22,072 nucleotides of DNA from JANWZL01 sp037445185 (GTDB taxonomy: Bacteria > Pseudomonadota > Gammaproteobacteria > Burkholderiales > Thiobacillaceae), in contig JBBIKZ010000032.1 in NCBI GenBank assembly GCA_037445185.1, forward strand, positions 1-22,072, given 5' to 3'. Positions 14,189-22,003 of the stretch are shown here, one piece after another. The position numbers and the translations under genes were made by a program. Numbering within the stretch: the first letter of the stretch is position 1; the number at the start of each line of letters is the position of its first letter. The notes beneath the pieces were generated by a model, which had not been told where the DNA came from, ran no database searches, and saw only the letters and a list, made by a program, of their open reading frames with translations.

Positions 14189-15645
14189 CTTCCGATAAAT
14201 CCAAACGCGGCACCCTGCGCATCAGACGCGATGCCGGGGCGGGCACGCAAGCCCCAAATGCGGCAGGGCAACCAGCGCGGCGCCAGCCGGTACGCGGCCG
14301 CCACCTGAGCCTGCGCCAACAGAAGGCCCTGCGCAAGACCGATACGCATCCGGCGTCGCCGCCCGCCGCGCAGCGCGCGACCGAACCCCCACGCCGCCCG
14401 CGCCCGGCCGACCAGACGGCGGTGCACCCGCCCAAGCCCGCCGCCCCGGCGCAGATAAGGGCCGGTACGGCCCGCCGGCCGACCCGGTCGGCAGGCCGCG
14501 CCGCCCAGCCGCCGCAGCGCTTTTTCGCCCCCTGTCCGCGCGGCCTCGAGGGCGAGCTGGCACAGGAGCTCAGCGAGCTGGGCGCCGCGGCGGTGAGCCC
14601 CGCCTCGGGCGGCGTGGCCTTCGCGGGCGACATCGCGCTCGCCTGGCGGGTGAACCTGTGGTCGCGCCTGGCGGTGCGCGTGCTGCAGCAGGTGGCGCAC
14701 GGCCGCTACCGCGACGAGGACGACCTCTATGCGGCGGCGCACGGCCTGCCCTGGCCCAGGTGGTTCGAGCCGCGACGCACGCTGGCGGTGCACACCGTGG
14801 CGCATCAGAGCCCGCTCAAGAGCCTCAACTTTGCCAGCCTCCGCATCAAGGACGCCGTCTGCGACCGCTTCCGCGCCGACTGTGGCGAACGGCCCAGCGT
14901 CGACACCCGCGCGCCGGACGTGCCGCTGCTGCTCTATCTCGAGCGCAACGCCTACACCCTCTACCTGGATCTGACCGGCGCGCCGCTCAACCGCCGCGGC
15001 TTCAGGCGCGAGGCCGCCGCGGCGCCCCTGAACGAGAACCTGGCGGCGGGCCTGCTCCGGCTCGCCGGCTGGCGCCCCGACCTGCCCCTGCTCGACCCCA
15101 TGATGGGCGGCGGGACCCTCCTCATCGAAGCGGCGATGCTGGCGCTCAACATCGCGCCGGGGCTCAAGCGCCACTTCGCCTTCGAACACCTCGCGAGCTT
15201 CGACCGGGTGCAATGGGCCCGGCTGCGCAAGGACGCCCAGGCCGCCGCCGCCCCGCCGAGGCCGCTGCCGATCTATGGCTGCGACATCGATCCCGCCATG
15301 CTGCATGCCGCCGAGGTCAACCTCGAGGCGGCCGGCCTACTCGAGTGCGTGCACTTGAAACAGGCGGACGCCCTGACGGTGCAGGCCCCGGCTGCGGCCG
15401 GCATCCTGGTCAGCAATCCGCCCTATGGCGTGCGTCTGCAGCAGGCCGATCCGGCCGCCTTCTATCGGGCGCTGGGCGACGCGCTCAAGCGGCGTTTCAC
15501 CGGCTGGCAGGCCTGGCTGCTCACGGCCGACCCACTGCTGCCGCGCGCGATCGGCCTCAAGGCGTCGCGGCGCCTGCCGCTCTACAACGGGCCGCTCGCC
15601 TGCCTCCTGTACGAATACCGCATGGTGTCGGGACGGCCGGACTGA
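14179..15645 (+). CDS. THUMP-domain RNA methyltransferase, RlmL/UPF0020-like
   Basis: It is a SAM-dependent RNA methyltransferase resembling the N-terminal (m2G2445) half of E. coli RlmL. From about residue 113 the family sequence begins: RFFAPCPRGLEGELAQEL, a THUMP region near 130-230, then the Rossmann fold with LLDPMMGGGTLLIEAAM, YGCDIDPAML and the catalytic SNPPYG. It lacks the second (RlmK) methyltransferase of the E. coli fusion. The first 110 residues are rich in Arg, Pro, Ala and Gln and look disordered. The only start that includes this region is TTG 14179, which overlaps the divergent tlpA-like start by ten bases. GTG 14422 (codon 82) is an alternative. Specific target nucleotide is not provable here. 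Confidence 0.9.
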   Translation: MSSSSDKSKRGTLRIRRDAGAGTQAPNAAGQPARRQPVRGRHLSLRQQKALRKTDTHPASPPAAQRATEPPRRPRPADQTAVHPPKPAAPAQIRAGTARRPTRSAGRAAQPPQRFFAPCPRGLEGELAQELSELGAAAVSPASGGVAFAGDIALAWRVNLWSRLAVRVLQQVAHGRYRDEDDLYAAAHGLPWPRWFEPRRTLAVHTVAHQSPLKSLNFASLRIKDAVCDRFRADCGERPSVDTRAPDVPLLLYLERNAYTLYLDLTGAPLNRRGFRREAAAAPLNENLAAGLLRLAGWRPDLPLLDPMMGGGTLLIEAAMLALNIAPGLKRHFAFEHLASFDRVQWARLRKDAQAAAAPPRPLPIYGCDIDPAMLHAAEVNLEAAGLLECVHLKQADALTVQAPAAAGILVSNPPYGVRLQQADPAAFYRALGDALKRRFTGWQAWLLTADPLLPRAIGLKASRRLPLYNGPLACLLYEYRMVSGRPD

Positions 15646-16218
15646 AGCCGCAGTCGTTACCGGTTGTGTGGGGGTGCGCTCGAGCGCAGACGGCAGGCCG
15701 CCGGTCTGCCCATCGAGACGATGGCAGTCAACGTGGCGGGGCCGCAGATCCAGCGCAGCGATTTCGTCGCCACGGTGAAACGGGTGCTGGCCGAGACCGG
15801 CCTGCCCGCCCGGCACCTCGAGCTGGAGGTGACGGAGGGCTTCATCATGGGGCAGGCCGAGGCCTCCATCGGCGTGCTCGAGGCACTGAGCCAGCTGGGC
15901 GTGCAGCTGTCCATCGACGACTTCGGCACCGGCTATTCGTCGCTCGCCTATCTCAAGCGCCTGCCCATCGACAAGCTCAAGGTGGACCGCTCCTTCGTGC
16001 GCGACCTGCCCGCGGACGAGGAGGACGCCGCCATCACTGCGGCGGTGGTCGCCCTGGGCCGCAGCCTCGGCCTCACGGTCATCGCCGAGGGGGTGGAGAC
16101 GGCCGCGCAGCGGGACTTCCTGCTGCGCCTGCGCTGCGACCAGGCCCAGGGCTGGTTCTACGGCAGGCCGGAGCCGCCGGGCCGGTTCAGTCTCGCCCTG
16201 TCCGCGCGGGCGGCCTGA
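15646..16218 (+). pseudogene. Truncated EAL-domain (c-di-GMP phosphodiesterase) remnant
   Basis: The frame directly after the methyltransferase stop encodes the C-terminal two thirds of an EAL domain. Present: MAVNVAG, LELEVTEGFIM, LSIDDFGTGYSSLAYLKRLPIDKLKVDRSF (the DD codons at 15916-15921), and VIAEGVETAAQRDF. Missing: the first roughly 70 residues of the domain, including the EAL motif whose Glu binds catalytic metal. No sensory or GGDEF domain precedes it. The only available starts are TTG 15664 or ATG 15721. An intact EAL domain has about 240 residues; this has at most 184. It is most likely inactive debris of a larger gene, though a degenerate c-di-GMP binder cannot be excluded. Its end overlaps the convergent pseudouridine synthase by 32 bases. 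Confidence 0.8.
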
Positions 16219-17017
16219 CGGGCTCGGCAAAACGCTCGCCCGGGCGCAGATAGCGCCACTGCCCCAAGGGCAGGTCGCCCAGGCGCACGCCACCGATGCG
16301 CACCCGCTTGAGCCCCACGACCTGCAACCCGACCAGCTCACACATGCGCCGGATCTGGCGCTTCATGCCCTCGCGCAGTATGAAGCGCAGCTGGTCCTCG
16401 TTGAGCCACGCCACCCTGGCCGGCCTGAGCCTGCGCCCATCCAGGCTGAGGCCGTGGTTGAGCAGGGCGAGACCACCCGGGGCGATGCGCCCCTTCACCC
16501 GCACCAGGTATTCCTTCTCGATCTCGGAGTCCGCGCCGATCAGCTGGCGGGCGATGCGACCGTCCTGGGTCAGGACCAGCAGGCCGGTGGAGTCGATGTC
16601 CAGCCGCCCGGCCGGGGCCAGGTCCTCGAGGATGGACGGATGGAAGGGCGGATCGCCCGGCGCCCTGACCTGGGTGTGCGGTCCGATCAGGGCCGCCGCC
16701 GGCTGGTAGCCCGGTTCCGGCTGGCCAGAGACGTAGCCCACCGGCTTGTTGAGCAGGATCGTCACCCGCCGCCGCTGGCTGGCCTGCGCCTGCGGCGCCA
16801 GGCTGATGTGCGCGTTCGGGTCGATGCGGGTGCCCAGCGCCGTGACCGGCCGCCCATCCACCCGCACCAAGCCCCGTTCGATGTAGTCGTCCGCCTCCCG
16901 CCGGGAGCACATCCCCCGCGCGGCCATGACCTTGGACAGGCGCACGCCCTCGGCCCGCCGGGCGGCGGGCTGGGCAGCGGTGCCGGGGGACGTCGGCTTG
17001 GGCGAGCGGGCTTTCAT
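16187..17017 (-). CDS. RsuA/RluB/RluE/RluF-family pseudouridine synthase
   Basis: It isomerises a specific uridine in rRNA to pseudouridine. The 276-residue protein starts with a basic Ala/Pro tail, followed by an S4 RNA-binding domain (VRLSKVMAARGMCSRREADDYIERGLVRVDG). The catalytic domain carries the signature AGRLDIDSTGLLVLTQDG, with the active Asp in RLD, and the conserved LREGMKRQIRRMCELVGLQVVGLKRVRIG near the end. An insert of about 25 residues lies between NKPVGYVSG and the catalytic signature. The S4 domain and length suggest an RluF-like member, but I would not name the site. It is transcribed divergently from argJ, with 69 bp between start codons. Confidence 0.93.
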   Translation of the reverse strand: MKARSPKPTSPGTAAQPAARRAEGVRLSKVMAARGMCSRREADDYIERGLVRVDGRPVTALGTRIDPNAHISLAPQAQASQRRRVTILLNKPVGYVSGQPEPGYQPAAALIGPHTQVRAPGDPPFHPSILEDLAPAGRLDIDSTGLLVLTQDGRIARQLIGADSEIEKEYLVRVKGRIAPGGLALLNHGLSLDGRRLRPARVAWLNEDQLRFILREGMKRQIRRMCELVGLQVVGLKRVRIGGVRLGDLPLGQWRYLRPGERFAEPVRPPARTGRD

Positions 17018-17052
17018 GCGGCAAGCATAGCGTGTTCCTCACCGCTCGCCAG

Positions 17053-17058
17053 TAAAAT
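17053..17058 (+). promoter_or_regulatory. Possible -10 box for argJ
   Basis: TAAAAT matches the sigma-70 -10 consensus in five of six positions, 28 bp before the argJ ATG, within the short divergent gap to the pseudouridine synthase. No convincing -35 was found. The downstream ATG at 17057 is therefore an unlikely translation start. Confidence 0.35.
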
Positions 17059-17086
17059 GGCGCCTGACACCCACCCGGAGCCGCCC

Positions 17087-18316
17087 ATGCCCGTCCAGCT
17101 CACCCCCCCAGACCCCGCTCACCTGCTACCCGTGCCCGGCGTGGAGCTTGGCACGGCCAGCGCCGGCATCAAGAAACCGGGCCGCCGGGACGTGCTGGTC
17201 ATACGGCTCGCCGCCGACTCGGAGGTGGTCGGGGTATTCACGCAAAACCGCTTCTGCGCCGCGCCGGTGAGCGTGGCGCGTGAGCACCTCCATGCCGAGG
17301 GCGGGGTGCGCGCCTTGGTGGTCAACACCGGCAACGCCAACGCCGGCACCGGCGCGGAGGGTCTTGCGCGGGCGCGGGCGACCTGTTCGGCGCTGGCCGG
17401 GCTGCTCGGGCTCGAGGCCGAGCAGGTGCTGCCCTTCTCCACCGGCGTGATCCTGGAACCCTTGCCGCACGACAAGCTCATCGCCGCCCTGCCGGCGGCA
17501 GTGGCCGATTTGCGGCCCGACAACTGGGCCGTCGCCGCCGAGGCGATCATGACCACGGACACCGTGCCCAAGGCCTGCTCGCGCCGGCTGACCCTGGACG
17601 GGGTGGAATTCGTCGTCACCGGCATTGCCAAGGGCTCCGGCATGATCCACCCCAACATGGCCACCATGCTCGCCTTCGTCGCCACCGACGCGCCAGTGTC
17701 CTGCGAGGCCCTGGAGGCCATCCTGCGCGCGGCGGTGAACGACTCGTTCAACGCGATCACCGTGGACGGCGACACCTCGACCAACGACGCCTGCATCCTG
17801 ATTGCCACCGGCGCCACCGCGGCGCCGGTGATCATGGACGATGCCGACCCGCGCTTCGGCCCGCTGCGCGAGACGGTCACTGCGGTGATGACCGACCTCG
17901 CCCAGGCCATCGTGCGCGACGGCGAGGGGGCGACCAAATTCATCACCGTGCGCGTCGAGGGCGGGCGCGACGCGGCGGAATGCCGGCAGGTGGCCTATGC
18001 CGTGGCCCGCTCGCCGCTGGTAAAGACGGCCTTCTTCGCCTCCGACCCCAACCTGGGCCGCATCCTCGCCGCGGTGGGCTATGCCGGCATCGCCGACCTC
18101 GAGGTGGAGCGGGTGCGGCTTTACTTGAACGATGTGCTGGTGGCGGAGGGCGGCGGGCGCGCCGACGGCTACCGCGAGGAGGACGGCCGCCGCGTCATGG
18201 CCGAGTCCGACATCCTGGTGCGCATCGAGCTCGGCCGGGGGACGGCCGCGGCCGTCGTGTGGACCTGTGACTTCTCCTACGACTACGTCAAGATCAACGC
18301 CGAGTACCGCACTTGA
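17087..18316 (+). CDS. argJ: ArgJ, glutamate N-acetyltransferase / N-acetylglutamate synthase
   Basis: It recycles the acetyl group from N-acetylornithine onto glutamate in arginine biosynthesis; bifunctional members also use acetyl-CoA. The precursor cleaves itself before a threonine that becomes the nucleophile. That site is seen as GIAKGSGMIHPNMA-T193-MLAF. Other family blocks are VFTQNRFCAAPV, LVVNTGNANAGTG, PFSTGVI, and the C-terminal EYRT ending. The 409 residues match the usual length. ATG 17087 is supported by GGAG (17077-17080) six bases upstream, although the frame runs open far upstream on the other strand's gene. The stop overlaps the start of the DUF815 gene. Whether it is mono- or bifunctional cannot be read from sequence alone. 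Confidence 0.97.
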   Translation: MPVQLTPPDPAHLLPVPGVELGTASAGIKKPGRRDVLVIRLAADSEVVGVFTQNRFCAAPVSVAREHLHAEGGVRALVVNTGNANAGTGAEGLARARATCSALAGLLGLEAEQVLPFSTGVILEPLPHDKLIAALPAAVADLRPDNWAVAAEAIMTTDTVPKACSRRLTLDGVEFVVTGIAKGSGMIHPNMATMLAFVATDAPVSCEALEAILRAAVNDSFNAITVDGDTSTNDACILIATGATAAPVIMDDADPRFGPLRETVTAVMTDLAQAIVRDGEGATKFITVRVEGGRDAAECRQVAYAVARSPLVKTAFFASDPNLGRILAAVGYAGIADLEVERVRLYLNDVLVAEGGGRADGYREEDGRRVMAESDILVRIELGRGTAAAVVWTCDFSYDYVKINAEYRT

Positions 18317-19185
18317 GCGATCGACTGGACGCCTTCCTCGCTCGGGCCGAGGCGCTGCTCGCGCGCATCGAGCCGCTGCTGCCCGCCGCCCCGGCCGCCA
18401 TGGACTGGGCCGGGACGCTGGCCTGCCGCTGGCGGCGCGTGGCCCTCAAGGGCTGGCTGGAGCCGGTGCGGCTGCTCGCCTGCCCGCCTTGGGAGGCCCT
18501 GCGCCACATCGACGCGCAAAAGGCGGCGCTCGACCGCAACACCCGCCAGTTCGTGCTCGGGCTGCCGGCCAACAACGCGCTGCTCGTCGGCAGCCGCGGC
18601 TGCGGCAAGTCCTCGCTCGTCAAGGCCCTGCTGCCGCGCTACGCCAAGCGGGGCCTGCGCCTGATCGAGGTGGACAAGGCCGACCTCGTCGACCTGCCGC
18701 ACCTGGTCGAGCCGCTGGCCGGGCTGCCCTGGCGCTTCGTGCTGTTCACCGACGACCTCTCCTTCGCGGCCGACGAGCCCGCCTACAAACCGCTCAAGGC
18801 CGCCCTCGACGGCTCCATCGCCGGCCTGCCGGACAACGTGCTGATCTACGCCACCTCCAACCGCCGCCATCTCATGCCCGAATATTTCGCCGAGAACGCG
18901 GCCGCCCGACACCTGGGCGGCGAGGTTCGGCCGGCCGACAGCACCGAGGAGAAGCTGAGCCTGTCCGACCGCTTCGGCCTCCTGCTCACCTTCTATCCCT
19001 TCGACCAGGACGCCTATCTGGACATCGTCGCCGGCTGGGTCGAGGCCCTGGGCGGTCGCGTCACCCCCGCCATGCGCGAGGCAGCCCTGCAGTGGGCGAT
19101 CCAGCGTGGCGGCCGCTCCGGGCGTACCGCACGCCAGTTCGCCGCGGACTGGGTCGGACGGCAGGCCCTGAAGGGCAGGAAGTGA
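18313..19185 (+). CDS. DUF815-family AAA+-type ATPase
   Basis: A 290-residue P-loop ATPase of unknown function, conserved next to argJ in many proteobacteria as far as I recall. The Walker A motif is GSRGCGKSS (residues 93-101) and the Walker B-like strand is FVLFTDDLSF. A sensor-like IYATSNRRHLMPE follows, then a SLSDRFGLLLTFYPFDQ block typical of the family. The start is TTG 18313, whose bases overlap the argJ stop (TTGA); the stop overlaps the next gene (GTGA). No target-recognition domain is seen beyond an N-terminal helical region (1-80). I assign no cellular role. Confidence 0.9.
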   Translation: MSDRLDAFLARAEALLARIEPLLPAAPAAMDWAGTLACRWRRVALKGWLEPVRLLACPPWEALRHIDAQKAALDRNTRQFVLGLPANNALLVGSRGCGKSSLVKALLPRYAKRGLRLIEVDKADLVDLPHLVEPLAGLPWRFVLFTDDLSFAADEPAYKPLKAALDGSIAGLPDNVLIYATSNRRHLMPEYFAENAAARHLGGEVRPADSTEEKLSLSDRFGLLLTFYPFDQDAYLDIVAGWVEALGGRVTPAMREAALQWAIQRGGRSGRTARQFAADWVGRQALKGRK

Positions 19186-20114
19186 CGGCGCGCGTCAGTG
19201 TGGCCGCCGCGGTCATCGAACGCCCGGACGGCAGCTTCCTCATGGCCAGCCGCCCCGCAGGCAAGGTCTATGCCGGCTGGTGGGAGTTTCCCGGCGGCAA
19301 GGTCGAGCCGGGCGAGTCGCCCCACGACGCCCTGGTGCGCGAACTCGAGGAGGAGCTGGGCATCGCCGTGCGCCGCGCCTATCCCTGGCTCACCCTGGAC
19401 TACGACTATGCGCACGCGGCGGTGCGGCTCAATTTCTTCCGCGTCACCGACTGGGAGGGCGCGCCGCACCCGCACGAGGGCCAGGGCATGGCCTGGGTCG
19501 TGGCCGAGCGGCCGGAGGTCGCGCCCATCCTGCCGGCCAACGGGCCCATCCTACGCGCCCTCGCCCTACCGCTCACCTACGGCATCACGGCCGCCACCGA
19601 GCTGGGGGTGGAGGTCTTCCTGCGCCGCCTGGACGCCGCCCTGGCGCGCGGTCTGCGGCTCGTGCAGCTGCGTGAGAAGACGATGCCGGACGAAGTCTTA
19701 CGGCCACTCGCGCGCGAGGTGGCGGCACGCTGCCGGGAACACGGCGCCCTGCTCCTGATCAATGCCGATGCCGCCCTGGCCGAACGACTCGATGCTGGCG
19801 TACACCTTACCGCGGCCCAACTCATGCAGCTCGAGCAGCGGCCCGATCTGCCCTGGGTGGCGGCATCCTGTCACGATGCGGCGGAGCTCGCCCGGGCCGA
19901 GGCGCTGGGGGTGGACTTCGTCGTCCTCGGGCCGGTGCTGCCCACCGCCACCCACCCCGGCGCCGCGCCCCTGGGCTGGGCGCGCTTGCGCGACCTGGCC
20001 GCCGGCCGGTCCTTGCCCATCTACGCCCTGGGCGGGCTCACCGCCGCCGATCTGGAACGTGCCCGCCTGGCCGGCGCCCACGGCATCGCCATGAAGGGAG
20101 GTCTCTGGACATGA
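19182..20114 (+). CDS. Nudix hydrolase fused to a ThiE/TenI-like domain
   Basis: The N-terminal half is a MutT-like Nudix hydrolase with the complete box: G39, E45, R53-E54, E57-E58 and G60. Such enzymes remove oxidised nucleotides such as 8-oxo-dGTP. From about residue 135 a TIM-barrel domain similar to thiamine-phosphate synthase follows (RLVQLREKTM, LLINADAALAERL, GVHLTAAQLMQL, DFVVLGPVLPTATHPG, YALGGLTAADL). Several ThiE substrate-binding positions differ: the GQ after GVHL is absent and the Lys of the TxTK turn is His. The domain may therefore be TenI-like or non-catalytic. The 310-residue architecture is known in Pseudomonas-type MutT proteins. The start is GTG 19182 in a four-base overlap; the stop overlaps the next gene. 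Confidence 0.9.
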   Translation: MTARVSVAAAVIERPDGSFLMASRPAGKVYAGWWEFPGGKVEPGESPHDALVRELEEELGIAVRRAYPWLTLDYDYAHAAVRLNFFRVTDWEGAPHPHEGQGMAWVVAERPEVAPILPANGPILRALALPLTYGITAATELGVEVFLRRLDAALARGLRLVQLREKTMPDEVLRPLAREVAARCREHGALLLINADAALAERLDAGVHLTAAQLMQLEQRPDLPWVAASCHDAAELARAEALGVDFVVLGPVLPTATHPGAAPLGWARLRDLAAGRSLPIYALGGLTAADLERARLAGAHGIAMKGGLWT

Positions 20115-20548
20115 CCACGGCACGCAGCCACTTCTTCCGCCTCGCCCCGCTGGGCATCCTGCTCTTGGTGGGCCTCGTCGTCTACCTGGACCAGGCGCGC
20201 CAACCTGCGGGAGGGCCTGCGCCGGCGCTGCACTGCCCGGACCTCAGCGCCGGCTGCACGGGCCGTGTCGCTGGCCGGACGGTGAGCGTCGGCGTCGCGG
20301 GCGAGCTCAAGGCATTGCAGCCCTTCGAGGTCTGGGTCCGGGCCGGGAACGCGCGCCGCGTGCAGGCCACGTTCACCATGGAGGGCATGGACATGGGATT
20401 CAACCTCTACACCCTGCATGCCGACAAGGACGGAGTGTTTCGCGGTCGCGTCACGCTGCCGGTGTGTGTGTCCGGCCGCCGCGACTGGGTGATGACCCTG
20501 GACATCGACGGGCACCGCGTGGCCGTGCCCTTCGTTACGGAACTGTAA
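20111..20548 (+). CDS. Membrane-anchored FixH/YtkA-like protein
   Basis: A 145-residue protein with one N-terminal membrane segment (residues 11-26) and a presumed periplasmic beta-sandwich domain. The segment TFTMEGMDMGFNLYTL, followed by GVFRGRVTLPVCVSGRRDWVMTLDIDG, resembles the FixH/YtkA-like fold. In that fold a conserved Met-Gly-Met precedes a strand and a Trp lies near the end. The MxxMxM pattern and cysteines (HC, AGC, PVC) could bind copper, but that is inference. It starts with ATG overlapping the upstream stop (ATGA), so it is probably the last gene of the argJ chain. I do not recognise a named gene. Confidence 0.7.
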   Translation: MTTARSHFFRLAPLGILLLVGLVVYLDQARQPAGGPAPALHCPDLSAGCTGRVAGRTVSVGVAGELKALQPFEVWVRAGNARRVQATFTMEGMDMGFNLYTLHADKDGVFRGRVTLPVCVSGRRDWVMTLDIDGHRVAVPFVTEL

Positions 20549-20570
20549 TAATTCCCGCCGGTGCCGTGTC

Positions 20571-20576
20571 TATAAT
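20571..20576 (+). promoter_or_regulatory. -10 box of the phoU promoter
   Basis: A perfect TATAAT 39 bp before the phoU ATG, in the 67-bp gap after the FixH-like gene. The -35 region is poor. A typical Pho box was not recognised upstream, so induction by phosphate starvation is not supported by what I see. Confidence 0.5.
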
Positions 20577-20615
20577 CGTCCGAGGGTCCATGACCCGGCG
20601 ACAAGGAGCGAGTGC

Positions 20616-21314
20616 ATGACAGAACACATCTACAAGCAGTTCGACGCGGACCTGGAGGCAGTGCGGGCCCGCGTGCTGGAGATGGGGGGGTTGGTGGAGG
20701 AACAGGTCAACCGCGCCATCGATGCCCTGATCGAGGGCGATATGAAAGCGGCGGAGGAGGTCATCGCCACCGACCACATGGTCAACAGCCTGGAGGTCGG
20801 CACCGACGAGGCCTGCACCCAGATCATCGCCCTGCGCCAGCCAGCCGCCTCCGACCTACGGCTCATCCTCACCATCATCAAGACCATCACCGATCTGGAA
20901 CGCATCGGCGATGAGGCCGCCAAGATCGCCCGCTACGCCCTGCGAGTCTACGAGAGCGATCGCATCGTCACGCCGCGTTACAGCGAGATCAAGTACATGG
21001 CGGGGCTCACGCTCAAGATGCTGCGCGAATCGCTCGACGCCTTCGCCCGGCTGGACGTCTCCGCCGCCGCGGCGGTGGCCCGCCAGGACATGGAGGTGGA
21101 CGAGGAATTCCACCTCATCACGCGCCACCTCATCACCTACATGATAGAGGACCCGCGCACCATCTCCACCTTCATCGACCTCATGTTCGTGGTCAAGGCC
21201 ATCGAGCGCATCGGCGACCACGCCAAGAACATCTCCGAGTACGTGGTGTTCATGGTCAAGGGCAAGGACGTGCGCCACACCAGCATCGAGGAGCTGGAGA
21301 AGGAGATCCAGTAA
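20616..21314 (+). CDS. phoU: PhoU, phosphate signalling protein
   Basis: PhoU links the Pst phosphate transporter to the PhoR/PhoB system and restrains phosphate uptake. The 232 residues form two homologous three-helix PhoU domains (about 15-105 and 118-210). Acidic metal-binding patches include EVGTDEAC, LERIGDEAAKIA and the second-repeat IERIGDHAKNISEYV. The start ATG 20616 has AAGGAG (20603-20608) at ideal distance. In many bacteria phoU ends a pstSCAB-phoU operon; here it stands alone, with its own TATAAT and unrelated neighbours. It may therefore act with a Pst or other phosphate transporter encoded elsewhere. Confidence 0.97.
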   Translation: MTEHIYKQFDADLEAVRARVLEMGGLVEEQVNRAIDALIEGDMKAAEEVIATDHMVNSLEVGTDEACTQIIALRQPAASDLRLILTIIKTITDLERIGDEAAKIARYALRVYESDRIVTPRYSEIKYMAGLTLKMLRESLDAFARLDVSAAAAVARQDMEVDEEFHLITRHLITYMIEDPRTISTFIDLMFVVKAIERIGDHAKNISEYVVFMVKGKDVRHTSIEELEKEIQ

Positions 21315-21330
21315 ACCCCGATGCCCCGCC

Positions 21331-21347
21331 GGGCCGCAGCTCGGCCC
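21331..21347. other. GC-rich hairpin downstream of phoU
   Basis: GGGCCG (21331-21336) pairs with CGGCCC (21342-21347) across CAGCT, 17 bases after the phoU stop. There is no T-run, so it is only a weak candidate for a transcription end. Confidence 0.4.
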
Positions 21348-21384
21348 GCGGGTCGGGGGTAGGTCTGGCGTAGGCCAGGGGAAG

Positions 21385-21402
21385 GTCGGGCTTCAGCCCG
21401 AC
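21385..21402. repeat. REP-like snap-back palindrome
   Basis: GTCGGGC (21385-21391) and GCCCGAC (21396-21402) form a perfect 7-bp stem with loop TTCA, between the convergent phoU and copper-chaperone genes. This core resembles dispersed REP-type palindromes found between convergent genes in many proteobacteria. Only one clear copy is present in the window, so repeat status is inferred. Confidence 0.45.
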
Positions 21403-21457
21403 GACCGACCATCGTAACCCCCCAAGGGCCGCCTCCCCGCAAGAGACGGTCAGGCCG

Positions 21458-21919
21458 TCAGTGCTGGTGGTGCATGCCGCCGGCGCGCTCACCCGCGCGA
21501 CGCACCTCGGCCTTGACCTCGACCTCGCTCGGCTTGCCGGCGGCATCGCGCAACTGCAGGGTAAGGGGTACGGTCTGCCCCTCCTGCAGGGGGGCCTTGA
21601 GGCCGATGAGCATGACGTGCAGGCTGCCGGGCTTGAGCTCCACGGTCTGCCCGGCAGGCAGGCCGATCTCGGGCACCCGGCGCATAACCATCACCCCCTC
21701 CTGCATGGCCATGGTGTGCAGTTCCACGCGCTCCGCTGCCGGGCTCGCCGCGCCGACCACGCGCATCGGGCGCGCCGCCCTGAGGTCCATGTACACGCCG
21801 GCTACGGCCTGACCCGGCGCGGTAGCGCGGGCCCAGGCGCGCTGGACCGCAATGTCGCTGGCCCAGCTCGGCGCGGCCAGGAGGACGGACAGGGCGAGGG
21901 TTGCGGTGAGTCTGCGCAT
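21458..21919 (-). CDS. PCu(A)C-type periplasmic copper chaperone
   Basis: A 153-residue exported protein that binds Cu(I) and usually delivers it to cytochrome c oxidase CuA or otherwise protects against copper. A signal peptide occupies about the first 21 residues (MRRLTATLALSVLLAAPSWA). The copper motif is visible as HTMAM, the later Met of MVMRR, and LHVM in KPGSLHVMLIGL, matching H(M)X10MX21HXM. The C-terminus ends in MHHQH, a possible extra metal tail. ATG 21919 is chosen over the longer frame because GAGGAG (bases 21928-21933 on this strand) lies eight bases upstream and the signal peptide starts there. No oxidase gene is in view. Confidence 0.93.
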   Translation of the reverse strand: MRRLTATLALSVLLAAPSWASDIAVQRAWARATAPGQAVAGVYMDLRAARPMRVVGAASPAAERVELHTMAMQEGVMVMRRVPEIGLPAGQTVELKPGSLHVMLIGLKAPLQEGQTVPLTLQLRDAAGKPSEVEVKAEVRRAGERAGGMHHQH

Positions 21920-22003
21920 GCTGCGATCTCCTCTAGAGCACAATATTGAAATCCTAGCCCGATCAGCCAATCCCGCGTCGGGGGTGCGTCAATCGGTCGC
22001 ACC

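Noticed and set aside
16454..17086. Upstream extension of the argJ frame
   Set aside because: It runs antisense through the pseudouridine synthase gene. ArgJ homology begins near 17087, which has its own Shine-Dalgarno.
21920..21970. Promoter for the copper chaperone in the AT-rich patch near 21945
   Set aside because: TAGGAT and TATTGT resemble -10 boxes, but neither has a -35 at a workable distance.
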